DNA of 64,000 bases from Streptomyces colonosanans. Lineage in GTDB: Bacteria; Actinomycetota; Actinomycetes; Streptomycetales; Streptomycetaceae. The stretch lies in contig NZ_MLYP01000092.1 in the NCBI RefSeq assembly GCF_001866645.1, positions 1 to 64,000 of the forward strand. Direction: 5' to 3'. Within the stretch, counting starts at the first letter, position 1; each line of letters begins with the position of its first letter. Shown in pieces: positions 8,713 to 18,532 of the stretch. A program made the translations under genes and the position numbers. The notes below the pieces were generated by a model that had not been told where the DNA came from, made no database searches, and worked only from the letters and a program-made list of their open reading frames with translations.

Positions 8713-9924
8713 TCAGCGCTGGCTGTAGCCGTCCAGGAAGTTCCCTATCCGCGTGATCGCCGCCGTCAGATCTCCCACCGTCGGCAGGGTCACCACCCGG
8801 AAGTGGTCGGGTTCCGTCCAGTTGAAGCCGGTTCCGTGCACGACCATGATCTTCTCGCGCCGCAGCAGGTCCAGGACCATCTGCCGGTCGTCCTTGATCT
8901 TGAAGACCTTCGGGTCGAGGCGCGGGAACAGATACAGCGCGCCCTTCGGCTTCACGCAGGTCACGCCCGGGATCTGGGTCAGCAGCTCGTGCGCCGTGTC
9001 CCGCTGCTCCTTCAGCCGCCCGCCCGGCAGTACCAGGTCCGTGATGGACTGGCGGCCACTCAGCGCCGCCACCACGCCGTGCTGCCCCGGCATGTTCGCG
9101 CACAGCCGCATGTTCGCGAGGATCGTCAGTCCCTCGATGTACGACTCCGCGTGCGCCCGGGGGCCCGAGATCGACATCCAGCCCACCCGGTACCCCGCCA
9201 CCCGGTACGCCTTCGACATGCCGTTGAAGGTCAGGGTCATCAGGTCCGGGGCCACCGCCGCCGTCGGGGTGTGCGTGGTGCCGTCGTAGAGGATCTTGTC
9301 GTAGATCTCGTCCGAGCACACGAGGAGGTTGTGCCGGCGCGCGATGTCCGTCAGGCCCTGGAGCAGTGTCTCGTCGTACACCGCGCCCGTCGGGTTGTTC
9401 GGGTTGATGATGACGATCGCCTTGGTGCGGTCGGTGACCTTCCGCTCCACGTCCGCGAGGTCCGGCATCCAGTCCGACTGCTCGTCGCAGCGGTAGTGGA
9501 CGGGCGTGCCGCCCGACAGGGACACCGCCGCCGTCCACAGGGGGTAGTCCGGCGACGGTACGAGCACCTCGTCGCCGTCGTCCAGCAGAGCCTGCATCGC
9601 CATCACGATCAGCTCGGAGACGCCGTTGCCGATGAAGACGTGCTCGACGTCCGTCTCGATGCCGAGAGTCTGGTTGTGCATCACGACCGCCCGGCGCGCG
9701 GCGAGCAGGCCCTTGGCGTCGCCGTAGCCGTGTGCCGTGGAGACGTTGCGGAGGACGTCCTCCAGGATTTCGGGCGGGCACTCGAAGCCGAAGGCGGCCG
9801 GATTGCCGGTGTTGAGCTTGAGGATGCGGTGGCCCGCCGCTTCCAGTCGCATCGCCTCCTCGAGGACCGGGCCACGGATCTCGTAGCAGACGTTGGCGAG
9901 CTTCGTGGACTGGATCACCTGCAT
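8713..9924 (-). CDS. pyridoxal-phosphate aminotransferase (AlaA-like)
   Basis: The 403-residue protein is the length of class I/II fold-type I aminotransferases. It shows NTGNPAAFGFECP, the NPNNPTGAVY motif (carboxylate- and PLP-contacting Asn), the CSDEIYDKILYDG segment with the cofactor Asp/Tyr, and SKAYRVAGYRVGW with the Schiff-base Lys. The pattern matches the AlaA-type glutamate-pyruvate/valine-pyruvate transaminases that synthesise alanine. Substrate specificity cannot be read from the sequence. The frame is open further upstream to 10209, but the family N-terminus MQVIQSTKLANVCYEIRGP fixes the start at 9924. Confidence 0.85.
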   Translation of the reverse strand: MQVIQSTKLANVCYEIRGPVLEEAMRLEAAGHRILKLNTGNPAAFGFECPPEILEDVLRNVSTAHGYGDAKGLLAARRAVVMHNQTLGIETDVEHVFIGNGVSELIVMAMQALLDDGDEVLVPSPDYPLWTAAVSLSGGTPVHYRCDEQSDWMPDLADVERKVTDRTKAIVIINPNNPTGAVYDETLLQGLTDIARRHNLLVCSDEIYDKILYDGTTHTPTAAVAPDLMTLTFNGMSKAYRVAGYRVGWMSISGPRAHAESYIEGLTILANMRLCANMPGQHGVVAALSGRQSITDLVLPGGRLKEQRDTAHELLTQIPGVTCVKPKGALYLFPRLDPKVFKIKDDRQMVLDLLRREKIMVVHGTGFNWTEPDHFRVVTLPTVGDLTAAITRIGNFLDGYSQR

Positions 9925-10148
9925 ATCCGCGAGCTTACGGCCGAGTAACGCCCCGCGCCGCGTGTTTTGCGCCACGTGGGTGGCTCTGTCGAACGTGTGG
10001 CGCGCGACGGTCGCCGCTCCCGTGTGGCCGAAAACCTGTCCTTGTCCCTTTGGTCGGCTGAAATAACAATGCGCATGACAATGCGTGGATCGAGCGGAAA
10101 TCCTCCGGCCGTCCACGTCACCGCTCTGATCGGGAGGGAACCCCCCAC
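9925..10148. other. divergent promoter region, aminotransferase / secreted protease
   Basis: This 224-bp region is comparatively AT-rich around 10040-10080 (TGAAATAACAATGCGCATGAC) and must contain both promoters. The repeated GACAATGCG/CGCATGACAATGCG stretch near 10066-10086 is a weak candidate for a regulatory site. Confidence 0.45.
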
Positions 10149-10997
10149 ATGCGCAAGCCACTCGCTGCCCCCCTCTTCGCCCTGGTGATCGCCGGAGCCG
10201 GTACGGCACCGGCGATCGCGGCGTCCGGGACCACAGCCGCGCCCGCCAAGAAGGCGACGGTCCAGGCCGTCGACTTCGCCGGCACCGTCTCGCTCAGCAA
10301 CTGCTCCGGTTCCGTCATCCGCTTCCCGAACTCCGCGGACAACGACCCGGCGCTCGTGCTCTCCAACGGCCACTGTCTGGAGACCGGCTTCCCCTCGCCC
10401 GGCCAGGTCATCGTCGGCCAGTCCTCCAGCCGCACCTTCGGCCTGCTCAACTCCTCGGGAAGCAAGGTCGCGACGCTGCGCGCGAGCAAGGTCGCATACT
10501 CCACGATGACCGACACGGACGTCACGATCTATCAGCTCACCAGCACCTATGCGCAGATCCGGAACACCTACGGGATCAACGCGCTCACCGTCGCCGACAC
10601 CCACCCGGTCGCCGGTACCTCCATCAAGGTCGTCTCCGGCTACTGGAAGCGGATCTACAGCTGCAACATCGACGGGTTCGTGTACCGCCTGAAGGAGGGC
10701 GGCTGGACCTGGAAGGACTCGGTCCGTTACACCTCCGCCTGCAACACCATCGGCGGCACCTCGGGGTCGCCGGTCGTCGACACCACCACCGGCAAGGTCG
10801 TCGCCGTCAACAACACCGGCAACGAGGACGGCGCGACCTGCACCCTGAACAACCCCTGCGAGGTCGACGAGAGCGGGAACGTGACCGTCCGCCAGGGCAT
10901 CAACTACGCCGAGGAGATCTACCAGATCCCCGCGTGCTTCGGGGCCGGCAACAAGCTCGACCTGAGTGCGAGCGGCTGCACCCTGCCCAAGCCGTAG
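10149..10997 (+). CDS. secreted trypsin-like serine protease
   Basis: The 282-residue protein has a signal peptide at residues 1-~25 (MRKPLAAPLFALVIAGAGTA, cut after an AxA site). The S1 triad is visible: His in LSNGHCL, Asp in TDTDVTIYQ, and Ser in IGGTSGSPVV. Several Cys (SNC, GHC, YSC, TSAC, ATC, NPC, ACF, GCT) could form disulfides in the exported enzyme. GGGAGG lies 10 nt before the ATG. It probably degrades extracellular protein, though in some members of this family the substrate is unknown. Confidence 0.82.
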   Translation: MRKPLAAPLFALVIAGAGTAPAIAASGTTAAPAKKATVQAVDFAGTVSLSNCSGSVIRFPNSADNDPALVLSNGHCLETGFPSPGQVIVGQSSSRTFGLLNSSGSKVATLRASKVAYSTMTDTDVTIYQLTSTYAQIRNTYGINALTVADTHPVAGTSIKVVSGYWKRIYSCNIDGFVYRLKEGGWTWKDSVRYTSACNTIGGTSGSPVVDTTTGKVVAVNNTGNEDGATCTLNNPCEVDESGNVTVRQGINYAEEIYQIPACFGAGNKLDLSASGCTLPKP

Positions 10998-11016
10998 GCG
11001 ACCCGCGGGCGGGCGG

Positions 11017-12642
11017 TCATGCCGGAGTCCGGCGGACCGCCCGTCCGGCCAGTACGTCGGTGCGCCGCCCGTCCTCGATCACGAAACGGCCGTCGATCAG
11101 GACGTACGGGATGCCCGTCGGCGGTGTGCGCGGCTGGTCGAAGGTGGCGCCCGCCGCGACCGTGGCCGGGTCGAACAGGACCAGGTCGGCCCGGTGGCCC
11201 TCGCGGACCAGGCCGCGGTCCGGCAGTCGCAGCCGGGCCGCCGGGCGGCCGGTGAGATGGGCGACGCACTCCTCCAGCGACAGCACCCCCAGCTCCCTGA
11301 CGTACCGGCCTAGGTAGTGCGGGAAGGTGCCGTAGGCGCGCGGGTGCGGTTTCGCGCCCTGGAGGATGCCGTCGGAGCCGCCGGTGTGGACGCGGTGGCG
11401 CATGATCGCCCGGACGTTCTCCTCGTGGCCCACGTGCTGGAGGATCGTCGGGCCCAGCCGGTCCTCGACGAGGAGACGGCGGGCGATCGCCCACGGCGTC
11501 TCGCCGCGCAGGTCCGCGGACTCCTGCACGGTCCTGCCGACGTACGCCGCGAGCCCCGGATCACTGACCCCCGAGATCTCGATGGTGTCCCACTCGATGG
11601 GCACACCCTGGCAGCCGTCGGAGCCCACGACCTCCATCCCGTGCCGGATCCGCTCGGCGGTGCGGTCGTCGGCGAGCCGCGCGAGGATCTCCTCGGGCCC
11701 GCCCTCGCCCGCCCAGCTCGGCAGCATCGCCGCCAGCGTCGTACAGCCCGGGGTGTAGGGGTAGGTGTCCAGCGTGATGTCCGCACCCGATGCCAGCGCA
11801 GCATCGAGCAGGGACAGCAGTTCACCGGCCCGGCCCTTGTTGACGCCGAAGTTCATGGTGGCGTGCGTCAGGTGGAGCGGGCAGCCGGACTCATGGGTCA
11901 GCGTGACCATCTCCTCGTACGCCTCCAGGGCTCCGGCCCCGTACGACCGGTGGTGCGGGCAGTAGTAGCCGCCGTACGCGGCCACCACCCGGCACAGGTC
12001 GGTGAGTTCGGCGTCCGTGGCGTACATGCCGGGGGTGTAGGTCAGCCCGGACGACATGCCGACCGCGCCCTGTTCCATCCCTTCGGCGACCAACTGCCGC
12101 ATCCGGTCCAGCTCCTGGGGCATCGCCTCGCGGTCCTCCCAGCCGACGGCGAGCATGCGGACCGTGCCCTGCGGGATCAGATAGGCCGCGTTGACCGCGA
12201 TGCCCTCGTCCAGGCGGTCCAGGTACTCGCCCACGGAACGCCAGGTGAAGTCGATGTCGTCGCCGTGTCCGTTCCAGCCGGTGATCGCGCGGCGCACCTC
12301 GGCGAGCGTGCGGTCGTCGACCGGCGCGTACGACAGCCCGTCCTGCCCGATGACCTCGAGCGTCACGCCCTGCGCGGCCTTGGCGCTGTGGTCCGGGTCG
12401 CGCAGGAGCGCGAGGTCGCTGTGGGCGTGCATGTCGATGAAGCCGGGGGAGAGGACGAGGCCCTCGGCATCGAGTTCCCGCACGGCCCTGGGGCGTTGGC
12501 AGCCCGCCGCCGCGGCCTCCTTGACGATCGAGACGATCCTGCCGTCCTTGACCGCCACGTCCGCGCGGTAGGAGGGGGCGCCGCTGCCGTCGACGACGTC
12601 CGCGTCCCGGAGGGCGAGGTCGGCGAGATCCACGGGGGGCAT
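11017..12642 (-). CDS. N-acyl-D-amino-acid deacylase (D-aminoacylase), amidohydrolase superfamily
   Basis: The 541-residue protein has the usual family length. It begins with a small beta-sandwich (DLALRDADVVDGSG, LSPGFIDMHAHSDLA) containing the metal-binding HxH of the TIM-barrel amidohydrolases, and later LTHATMNFG, ILQHVGHEENVRAIMRH and TGGSDGILQG with further metal ligands. It hydrolyses N-acyl-D-amino acids to D-amino acids. AGGAG lies 5 nt before the ATG. It lies 65 bp downstream of a MerR-type regulator gene in the same direction and is probably controlled by it. The D-amino-acid deaminase/aldolase-like gene and RidA lie within 7 kb. Confidence 0.87.
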   Translation of the reverse strand: MPPVDLADLALRDADVVDGSGAPSYRADVAVKDGRIVSIVKEAAAAGCQRPRAVRELDAEGLVLSPGFIDMHAHSDLALLRDPDHSAKAAQGVTLEVIGQDGLSYAPVDDRTLAEVRRAITGWNGHGDDIDFTWRSVGEYLDRLDEGIAVNAAYLIPQGTVRMLAVGWEDREAMPQELDRMRQLVAEGMEQGAVGMSSGLTYTPGMYATDAELTDLCRVVAAYGGYYCPHHRSYGAGALEAYEEMVTLTHESGCPLHLTHATMNFGVNKGRAGELLSLLDAALASGADITLDTYPYTPGCTTLAAMLPSWAGEGGPEEILARLADDRTAERIRHGMEVVGSDGCQGVPIEWDTIEISGVSDPGLAAYVGRTVQESADLRGETPWAIARRLLVEDRLGPTILQHVGHEENVRAIMRHRVHTGGSDGILQGAKPHPRAYGTFPHYLGRYVRELGVLSLEECVAHLTGRPAARLRLPDRGLVREGHRADLVLFDPATVAAGATFDQPRTPPTGIPYVLIDGRFVIEDGRRTDVLAGRAVRRTPA

Positions 12643-12707
12643 GGGCGCTCCTACTGGTCCTGCCGGGGCACCGAGGCGAGGTCAGGCCCGCGCCGGGAGG
12701 GCTCAGG

Positions 12708-13352
12708 CTACGCGGTGTGGGGTGCGGCGGCCTCCGCTGTGCGGCGACGTGCCTCGCCCTCCTGGGCGAGCCGCCGGAGCAGGGCGAGGACCGGTTCGAG
12801 GAGCAGGGTGATGATCGCGGCACGTTCGGCGAGCGCCATCCGGTCCTCGATGCCGTCGATCTGGTCGAGGTCCAGCCGCGCCACGGCGGCGGCCAGCGTG
12901 GCGTACGGGAGGAGGTCGTCCACGCCGAAGTCCATCCCGAGGCGGCTGAGCTCTCGCAGGCTCGCGGCCAGCGCGAGGCGGTGGGGCGAGGCTTCCGATA
13001 CGTCCCAGTCCATTGCCTCCACGAGGCTGTCGACGCGCTCCGTCAGCTCCTCGGCGCCGGTCGCTCCGGCATCGGCCGGGGTACGCAGGGCGTAGTGGAT
13101 GACGCCGAGCATGCCGCGCGGATCATCATGCGGCTGGTCGATCTCGGCGAGCACATCACGGGCAGCGGCGATGGACAACCCTCCCAGGGTTGTCAGCGCC
13201 CGGATCAGCCGCAGGCGCTGAACATGCTCCTCGCCGTATTCCGCCAGGGTGGCTCCCATCGCGCGGCCCGCGGGCATCAGCCCCTTCCGCAGGTAGTACT
13301 TGATGCTCGCGACCGGCACCCCCGACTGTCGGCTCAGTTCCGAGATCCTCAT
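12708..13352 (-). CDS. MerR-family transcriptional regulator
   Basis: The 214-residue protein has an N-terminal MerR winged helix-turn-helix (RISELSRQSGVPVASIKYYL, then EEHVQRLRLIRALTTLGGLS). The long C-terminal part (residues ~75-214) is helical and lacks the clustered Cys of metal-sensing MerR proteins, so it probably senses an organic ligand. It is cotranscribed or closely followed by the D-aminoacylase gene. The upstream region contains GATA/TATC arms near 13411-13434, a candidate operator overlapping the promoter. Confidence 0.85.
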   Translation of the reverse strand: MRISELSRQSGVPVASIKYYLRKGLMPAGRAMGATLAEYGEEHVQRLRLIRALTTLGGLSIAAARDVLAEIDQPHDDPRGMLGVIHYALRTPADAGATGAEELTERVDSLVEAMDWDVSEASPHRLALAASLRELSRLGMDFGVDDLLPYATLAAAVARLDLDQIDGIEDRMALAERAAIITLLLEPVLALLRRLAQEGEARRRTAEAAAPHTA

Positions 13353-13619
13353 GCGCTCCCTCGATTTCCGTGCTGTGACCAGTATCGCTGCCGCTCAGTT
13401 CGACAGCCAGGACTGGATAGTGTGAGTATCTAGGCTTTGGATAGTGGAGGTTTCCAGCCTGGGCCCGTCGACCCGAGGGCTGGTCTTCTGTCGCACGTCT
13501 TACGCGCACCGCACCGCGGCGCGACATCGCATCTGGAGCAGAGTTGCCGGTCTCATGTCACATAAGAGTCATTTGTCATGAAAGTTCCTCCATGGCGCCC
13601 CTTTCCGAGGGGAGGCACC

Positions 13620-14999
13620 ATGTCTGAGCCGGTGCATCCTCATCGAGCGCCCGGACGAAAGGTGCTGCGCCGGCGGAGCCTGTGGATCCCGTCTGCGCTG
13701 ATCCTCGGCCTGCTGTCCTTCGTGCTCTCGCTCCTGTACATGGGTGCGAACAACAACCCGACCGGCTACATGCACGATCTGCCGATCGCGCTGGTGAACG
13801 CCGACAAGGGCATGGACATGGGCGGGAAGCAGATCAACCTGGGTGATCAGATCAACTCGAAGGTCGCCCACTCCCCGGAGCTGAAGGGCAAGGTCGCCTG
13901 GAAGCAGGTCAGCCGGAGCGAGGCCGAGGAGATGCTGGGGAAGGACAAGGCGTACGGCGCCCTGGTGATCCCCGAGAACTTCTCGGCATCCGTGGCCGCG
14001 CTGGCCGTCCCCCAGCAGCAGGACCCGAAGCGCCCCACCCTGCAGGTGTTGACCAACCCCGCCTCCGGAAGCTTCGGCTCCTCCATGGCCTCCGAGATCA
14101 ACCGGGAGGTGGCTCACACCACCTCCATCGAGCTGGGCAAGCAGCTGGGCCAGCAGGCGAAGCTGCAGGCAGCCCGTGCGGCGAAGGCCGAGGCGAGCGG
14201 GCACGCGAAGCCGGAGGCGGACCATGCGGTGAAGGCCGAGCAGCCGAGCACGGCCGAGCGGCTGCTGATCGCCGACCCGATCACGGTGACGGTCCAGGAG
14301 GGCCATGAGATCGGCACCCACAGCGGACTCGGGCTGAGCGCGTTCTTCTACACCCTGGTGCTCGTCCTGGGCGGCATGCTGGGCGCCAATGTGATCCACA
14401 CCCAGCTGGACGCCATGCTGGGGTACGCGGCCAGCGACTACGGCCCCTTCCGCCGTGTCAAGCCCGCGGAGCGCATCAGCCGTACGCGTCACTTCGCCAT
14501 CGGGTGCGGGCTCATGGCCGGCCTGTCGCTGGTGACGTCCGCCCTGGCACTGGTGGCGGCCGTGAGTATCGTCGGCATCGACGCCTCGCACCTGACGCTC
14601 CTGTGGATCTACGGGGCCTGCGCCACCACCGCGATGGGCATCACCGCGCTGGCTCTGCTCGCGGTCTTCGGGATGCCCGGCCAGCTGGTGTCCATGCTGG
14701 TGCTGGTCGGCTTCGCCATTCCGTCGGCGGGCGCCACGATCCCGTTGGAGGCCCTTCCGGACTTCTACCGTTTCCTCGCCGAGTTCGAGCCCTTCCGACA
14801 GGTGGTCGACGGTGTCAGGTCCATCCTTTACTTCGGCGCACAGGTCGATGCCGGGCTGGGCCGTGGCTGGACCATGATCGGCGTGGGCTTCGTGGTAGCG
14901 CTGCTGTTCGGCTTCGGCATGACCCGCTTCTACGACCGCAGGGGCCTGCACCGAACCCCGATCAAGGTGCTGGAGCCCCAGCCTGCCCCGACCGTCTGA
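13620..14999 (+). CDS. YhgE/Pip-type (DUF3533-like) membrane protein
   Basis: The 459-residue protein has one N-terminal transmembrane helix (SLWIPSALILGLLSFVLSLL), a large extracytoplasmic domain (residues ~55-235: DLPIALVNADKGMDMGGKQI, then ALVIPENFSASV), and five to six C-terminal helices. This is the layout of YhgE/Pip and DUF3533 proteins, related to ABC-2 permeases. Some members act in protein export or phage reception, others in drug efflux; the role here is unknown. ATG 13620 has GAGGGGAGG just upstream, whereas the in-frame ATG 13578 has no ribosome site. Confidence 0.75.
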   Translation: MSEPVHPHRAPGRKVLRRRSLWIPSALILGLLSFVLSLLYMGANNNPTGYMHDLPIALVNADKGMDMGGKQINLGDQINSKVAHSPELKGKVAWKQVSRSEAEEMLGKDKAYGALVIPENFSASVAALAVPQQQDPKRPTLQVLTNPASGSFGSSMASEINREVAHTTSIELGKQLGQQAKLQAARAAKAEASGHAKPEADHAVKAEQPSTAERLLIADPITVTVQEGHEIGTHSGLGLSAFFYTLVLVLGGMLGANVIHTQLDAMLGYAASDYGPFRRVKPAERISRTRHFAIGCGLMAGLSLVTSALALVAAVSIVGIDASHLTLLWIYGACATTAMGITALALLAVFGMPGQLVSMLVLVGFAIPSAGATIPLEALPDFYRFLAEFEPFRQVVDGVRSILYFGAQVDAGLGRGWTMIGVGFVVALLFGFGMTRFYDRRGLHRTPIKVLEPQPAPTV

Positions 15000-15003
15000 C
15001 CGG

Positions 15004-15038
15004 CACGCGACCCCCGGGGTTCATCCGGGGGTCGCGTG
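15004..15038. terminator. hairpin terminator
   Basis: A perfect 14-bp stem (CACGCGACCCCCGG) with a 7-nt loop lies 5 nt after the stop of the membrane-protein gene, between convergent genes. Confidence 0.85.
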
Positions 15039-15218
15039 ACAAGCGGGGGCCCGCCCCGAGCGGAGGCGGCTCCTGAGGGTGCCGCCCCGTGGGGACGGGG
15101 AAGCGGCGCACACGACAGGGCTCGACGGTGGACGCCGGATGACGGTCTCCATCGCCGAGCCCTTCGGTATCCGGCCCGTACCGGGCGTGCCGGCTCCCGT
15201 AGCCGGGAGGGGCACTGG

Positions 15219-16496
15219 CTAGAAGAAGGTTCGGATGTAGTCGACGACCGTGCCGTCCGCCTCGGCCACCGGGATCAGCGGCCACTTGTCGAAGGAGGTG
15301 CACGGGTGGGACAGGCCGAGGCCCAGCCAGTCGCCGACCCTGATGTCCGCCTCCGGGGTCGTACGGAGCCAGGCGTGCTGGTCGGAGAGGGCGGTCACGG
15401 AGACGCCGTTGGCCTTGTGCTCCTCGCCGTCCCGCCGTACGACCTGGGCGAAGGGCAGGTCCAGGTCGTACGCCGCGTCCCGCTTGCCCGCGTTGACGAA
15501 CGCCTGGTCGGGGGAGGGGCGGGACACCACCTGGGCCCACAGGCGGAACGCCGGTTCCAGCGCGCCCTCCTCGGGGACCCGGGCGAAGGGGGTCAGCTTG
15601 CGGTAGTGGCCGTCGTCGTGGGAGACGTACGCGCCCGAGCGCAGCAGTTTCAGCACGGGGGCGGAGAGTTCGGGGAGCTGGGCGAAGACGTCCGCCACCG
15701 TGTCGAACCAGGCGCTGCCGCCCGCGCTCACCACGATCTCGTTGAGACCTGCGAACCGGCCCGCCTTGTCGAGGTCCGCCGCCAGCGCGGTCAGCCGGCC
15801 GAGCCACGCCCGCACCCGGTCCGGGTCCGCCTGCGGCACCTCGGCCTCGTACCCGGCCACGCCCACCAGCCGCAGGGTCCGTGTCGCCGCCACGGCGTCC
15901 GCGATCGCCGCGCACTCCGCCTCCGTACGGACGCCGGTGCGCGCGCCCTCCCCGGCCGCCAGTTCGATGACCACGTCCACCGGGCGCGCGGCTCCGGTCA
16001 GGGCCGCGTCCATCAGCGCGACGCCGCGCAGTGAGTCGACGTAGCAGATGAAGCGGTAGTCCGGGTCCGCGGCGAGGTCGGCCGCGATGGCGCGCAGGGC
16101 CGCGGGGTCGACCAGTTCGTTCGCGAGGAACACCCGCTGGATGCCGAAGTGCCGTGCCACGCGCACCTGGTGGGGGACCGCAAGCGTGATGCCCACGGCG
16201 CCGTGCGCGATCTGGCGGTGGAAGAGCTGGGGTGCCATCGATGTCTTGCCGTGCGGGGCGAACGCGAGGCCGTGACGGGACGCGTACGTCTCCATCAGGC
16301 CGAGGTTGTGCTCCAGGCGCTCGGCGGAGAGGGCGAGGATCGGGGTGGTGAAGCCGCCGGTGAAGAGGTTGCGGCGTTCGGCCGCCAGTTCGGCGAGGGT
16401 GCGGCCCTCGGCGTCCGGCGGGAGGCCCTTGAAGCGGTGGTCGACGCGTTCCGCCATGAGGGCGGTGAGGCGTGCTGCGGCGGTAGCGGCGTCCAT
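15219..16496 (-). CDS. D-amino-acid deaminase / D-threonine aldolase-like PLP enzyme
   Basis: The 425-residue fold-type III PLP protein has an alanine racemase-like N-terminal barrel. The PLP lysine is expected in FAPHGKTSMAPQLF, and the C-terminal region contains HPCTSFDKWPLIPV, where conserved His/Cys of DSD1/D-threonine-aldolase enzymes bind a metal. Members deaminate D-serine or related D-amino acids or cleave D-threonine. ATG 16496 has GGGAGG 4 nt upstream. It is divergent from the kinase-IclR-RidA operon. Together with the D-aminoacylase it suggests a route from N-acyl-D-amino acids to keto acids. Confidence 0.78.
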   Translation of the reverse strand: MDAATAAARLTALMAERVDHRFKGLPPDAEGRTLAELAAERRNLFTGGFTTPILALSAERLEHNLGLMETYASRHGLAFAPHGKTSMAPQLFHRQIAHGAVGITLAVPHQVRVARHFGIQRVFLANELVDPAALRAIAADLAADPDYRFICYVDSLRGVALMDAALTGAARPVDVVIELAAGEGARTGVRTEAECAAIADAVAATRTLRLVGVAGYEAEVPQADPDRVRAWLGRLTALAADLDKAGRFAGLNEIVVSAGGSAWFDTVADVFAQLPELSAPVLKLLRSGAYVSHDDGHYRKLTPFARVPEEGALEPAFRLWAQVVSRPSPDQAFVNAGKRDAAYDLDLPFAQVVRRDGEEHKANGVSVTALSDQHAWLRTTPEADIRVGDWLGLGLSHPCTSFDKWPLIPVAEADGTVVDYIRTFF

Positions 16497-16670
16497 GGGG
16501 CCTCCCAGACGTAGCACGTTGCGCTCTGCGCAACGGTCATTGCGTATATCGCTTATTGCTGTCTAACATCCCAGCCTACGAGAGGTCAACGAAGCCGCCG
16601 TGACCTGCCCCCACGCTCTCGCATTCCGCGCGAGCCGGGGAGCCCCCGTCGACGAGGAGCCAGCACCAGC

Positions 16671-17774
16671 GTGACCGCCAATGGCCCGTCCATCGCTCCG
16701 GACGTCGTAGCGCTCGGCGAGTCCATGGTCACGTTCGTGCCGTCCCGGCCCGGGAGGCTGGCCGATGTGCCCTCCTTCGAGCGGGGCATCGGCGGCGCCG
16801 AGTCGAACGTCGTCTGCATGCTCGCCGCCGCGGGCCACCGGGTGCGCTGGGTCAGCCGGGTCGGCGCCGACGGGTTCGGCGACCACCTCGTCGAGCGGAT
16901 CGGCGCGTACGGCGTCGACGTGAGCGCCGTCGAACGGGACCCGGAGCGGCCCACGGGCATCTACTTCCGCACCGCGCAGGACCGGGCGAGCCGCGGCCAC
17001 GAGGTGGCGTACTACCGGGCCGGGTCGGCGGCCTCGGCGATGGCGGTGGGGAACACGGACCTGGGCGCGGTAAGGGCCGGCCGCGTCCTGCACCTGTCCG
17101 GGATCACGGCCGCGCTGTCGGACGACTGCCTCGGCCTCGTACGGGAGCTGACCGCACCCCGGGCCGGGCGCCCGCTCGTCTCCTTCGACGTCAACCACCG
17201 CCCCGGGCTGTGGCGCGACCCCGACGGGCCCCGGGTGCTGCTGGAGCTGGCACGCCGGGCCGACATCGTCTTCGTGGGGGCCGACGAGGCCCGTCGGGCG
17301 TGGGGGCTGCACGGCGCCCGCGCCATCCGGGACGCGCTGCCCGAACCGGAGATCGTGGTCGTCAAGCAGGGCAGGGGCGGGGCGGTCGCGCTCGACAGCG
17401 ACTGTGACGGAATCGAGGACGCCTCGGGCACCGCCACCTTCGTCCGCGCCCTGAGCGTCGACGTGGTGGCCGCCGTCGGAGCCGGGGACGCCTTCGCCGC
17501 CGGTTTCCTCTCCGCCACCCTGCGCGGCCTGCCCGTCCGCGACCGGCTCCGCCACGGCCACCTCATGGCCGCCGCCACGCTCACCGTCCCCGGTGACCTC
17601 GCCGACCTGCCTGCGGCCACCGCCGCCGAGGGGTCCCCGTCGCGGCGCGCCTCGTGGCTGGACCACACAGACCGCTTGGCCGCGCTCGACGACGCCGGGT
17701 GGGAGAGACTGCGACTCGGCCCCGGCTGGACGGAAGCCGCACTGCGGGCCGACGAGGAGGTACCTACCCCATGA
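16671..17774 (+). CDS. PfkB-family sugar kinase (2-dehydro-3-deoxygluconate kinase-like)
   Basis: The 367-residue kinase has the PfkB signatures: GGAESNVVCMLAAAG near residue 40 and VDVVAAVGAGDAFAAGFLSA with the catalytic Asp near residue 270. N-terminal ALGESMVTFVP and the GIYFR substrate loop resemble KdgK. It would phosphorylate a sugar acid with ATP. The family match is good but the substrate is inferred. The start is GTG 16671, with GAGGAG about 12 nt upstream. The stop overlaps the IclR gene (ATGA). Confidence 0.8.
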   Translation: MTANGPSIAPDVVALGESMVTFVPSRPGRLADVPSFERGIGGAESNVVCMLAAAGHRVRWVSRVGADGFGDHLVERIGAYGVDVSAVERDPERPTGIYFRTAQDRASRGHEVAYYRAGSAASAMAVGNTDLGAVRAGRVLHLSGITAALSDDCLGLVRELTAPRAGRPLVSFDVNHRPGLWRDPDGPRVLLELARRADIVFVGADEARRAWGLHGARAIRDALPEPEIVVVKQGRGGAVALDSDCDGIEDASGTATFVRALSVDVVAAVGAGDAFAAGFLSATLRGLPVRDRLRHGHLMAAATLTVPGDLADLPAATAAEGSPSRRASWLDHTDRLAALDDAGWERLRLGPGWTEAALRADEEVPTP

Positions 17775-18532
17775 GCCAGACCGTCGACCGGGCGCTGAGC
17801 ATCCTGCCGTTGCTCGCCGAGGGCCCCGCCGATCTCGGCCAGGTCGCCGAGCGGCTCGGTGTGCACAAGTCCACCGCGCTGCGCCTCCTGCGCACCCTGC
17901 ACGAGCACGGGCTCGTCTACCGCCAGTCCGACCAGCGCTACCGCCTGGGCGCCCGCCTCTTCGCCCTCGCCCAGCAGGCTGTCGAGAACCTCGACGTCCG
18001 CGACATCGCCCACCCCCACCTCGTCCGGCTCAACGAGGAGTGCGGGCACACCGTCCACCTCGCGGTGTACGAGGAGAACGAGGTCCTTTACATCGACAAG
18101 GTGGACAGCCGCTACCCCGTGCGGATGTACTCCCGGATCGGGAAGCCGGTCGCCCTCACCGTCGCGGCGGTCGCGAAGCTCCTTCTCGCCGATCTGCCCG
18201 AGCCCGAGCGCCGGGCCCTCGCGGAGAAGCTCGACTACCCCCGGTACACCCCCCGCTCGACGCCGAACGCCGCCGCGTTCCTGACGGAACTGGCGCTCGT
18301 GCGCGAACAGGGCTGGGCCACCGACCTCGGCGGCCACGAGGAGTCCATCAACTGCGTCGCCGCCCCCGTCCGGGGCGCCGACGGACGGCTCGTCGCAGCC
18401 ATGTCGGTCTCCGCGCCCAACGTCGTCGTCTCCGCCGACGAACTCCTCACCCTGCTCCCGCTGGTGCGCCGTACCGCGGACGTCATCAGCCGGGAGTACT
18501 CCGGAAACTCCCCCGCGAAGGACGCCCCATGA
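17771..18532 (+). CDS. IclR-family transcriptional regulator
   Basis: The 253-residue protein has an N-terminal winged helix-turn-helix (QTVDRALSILPLLAEGPADL, LGVHKSTALRLLRTLHEHGL) and a C-terminal ligand-binding IclR domain (GHTVHLAVYEENEVLYIDKV, INCVAAPVRGADG). These regulators usually control the neighbouring catabolic operon in response to a small metabolite. It is coupled by 4-bp ATGA overlaps to the kinase upstream and to RidA downstream, and faces the divergent D-amino-acid enzyme gene across the shared region 16497-16670. Confidence 0.9.
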   Translation: MSQTVDRALSILPLLAEGPADLGQVAERLGVHKSTALRLLRTLHEHGLVYRQSDQRYRLGARLFALAQQAVENLDVRDIAHPHLVRLNEECGHTVHLAVYEENEVLYIDKVDSRYPVRMYSRIGKPVALTVAAVAKLLLADLPEPERRALAEKLDYPRYTPRSTPNAAAFLTELALVREQGWATDLGGHEESINCVAAPVRGADGRLVAAMSVSAPNVVVSADELLTLLPLVRRTADVISREYSGNSPAKDAP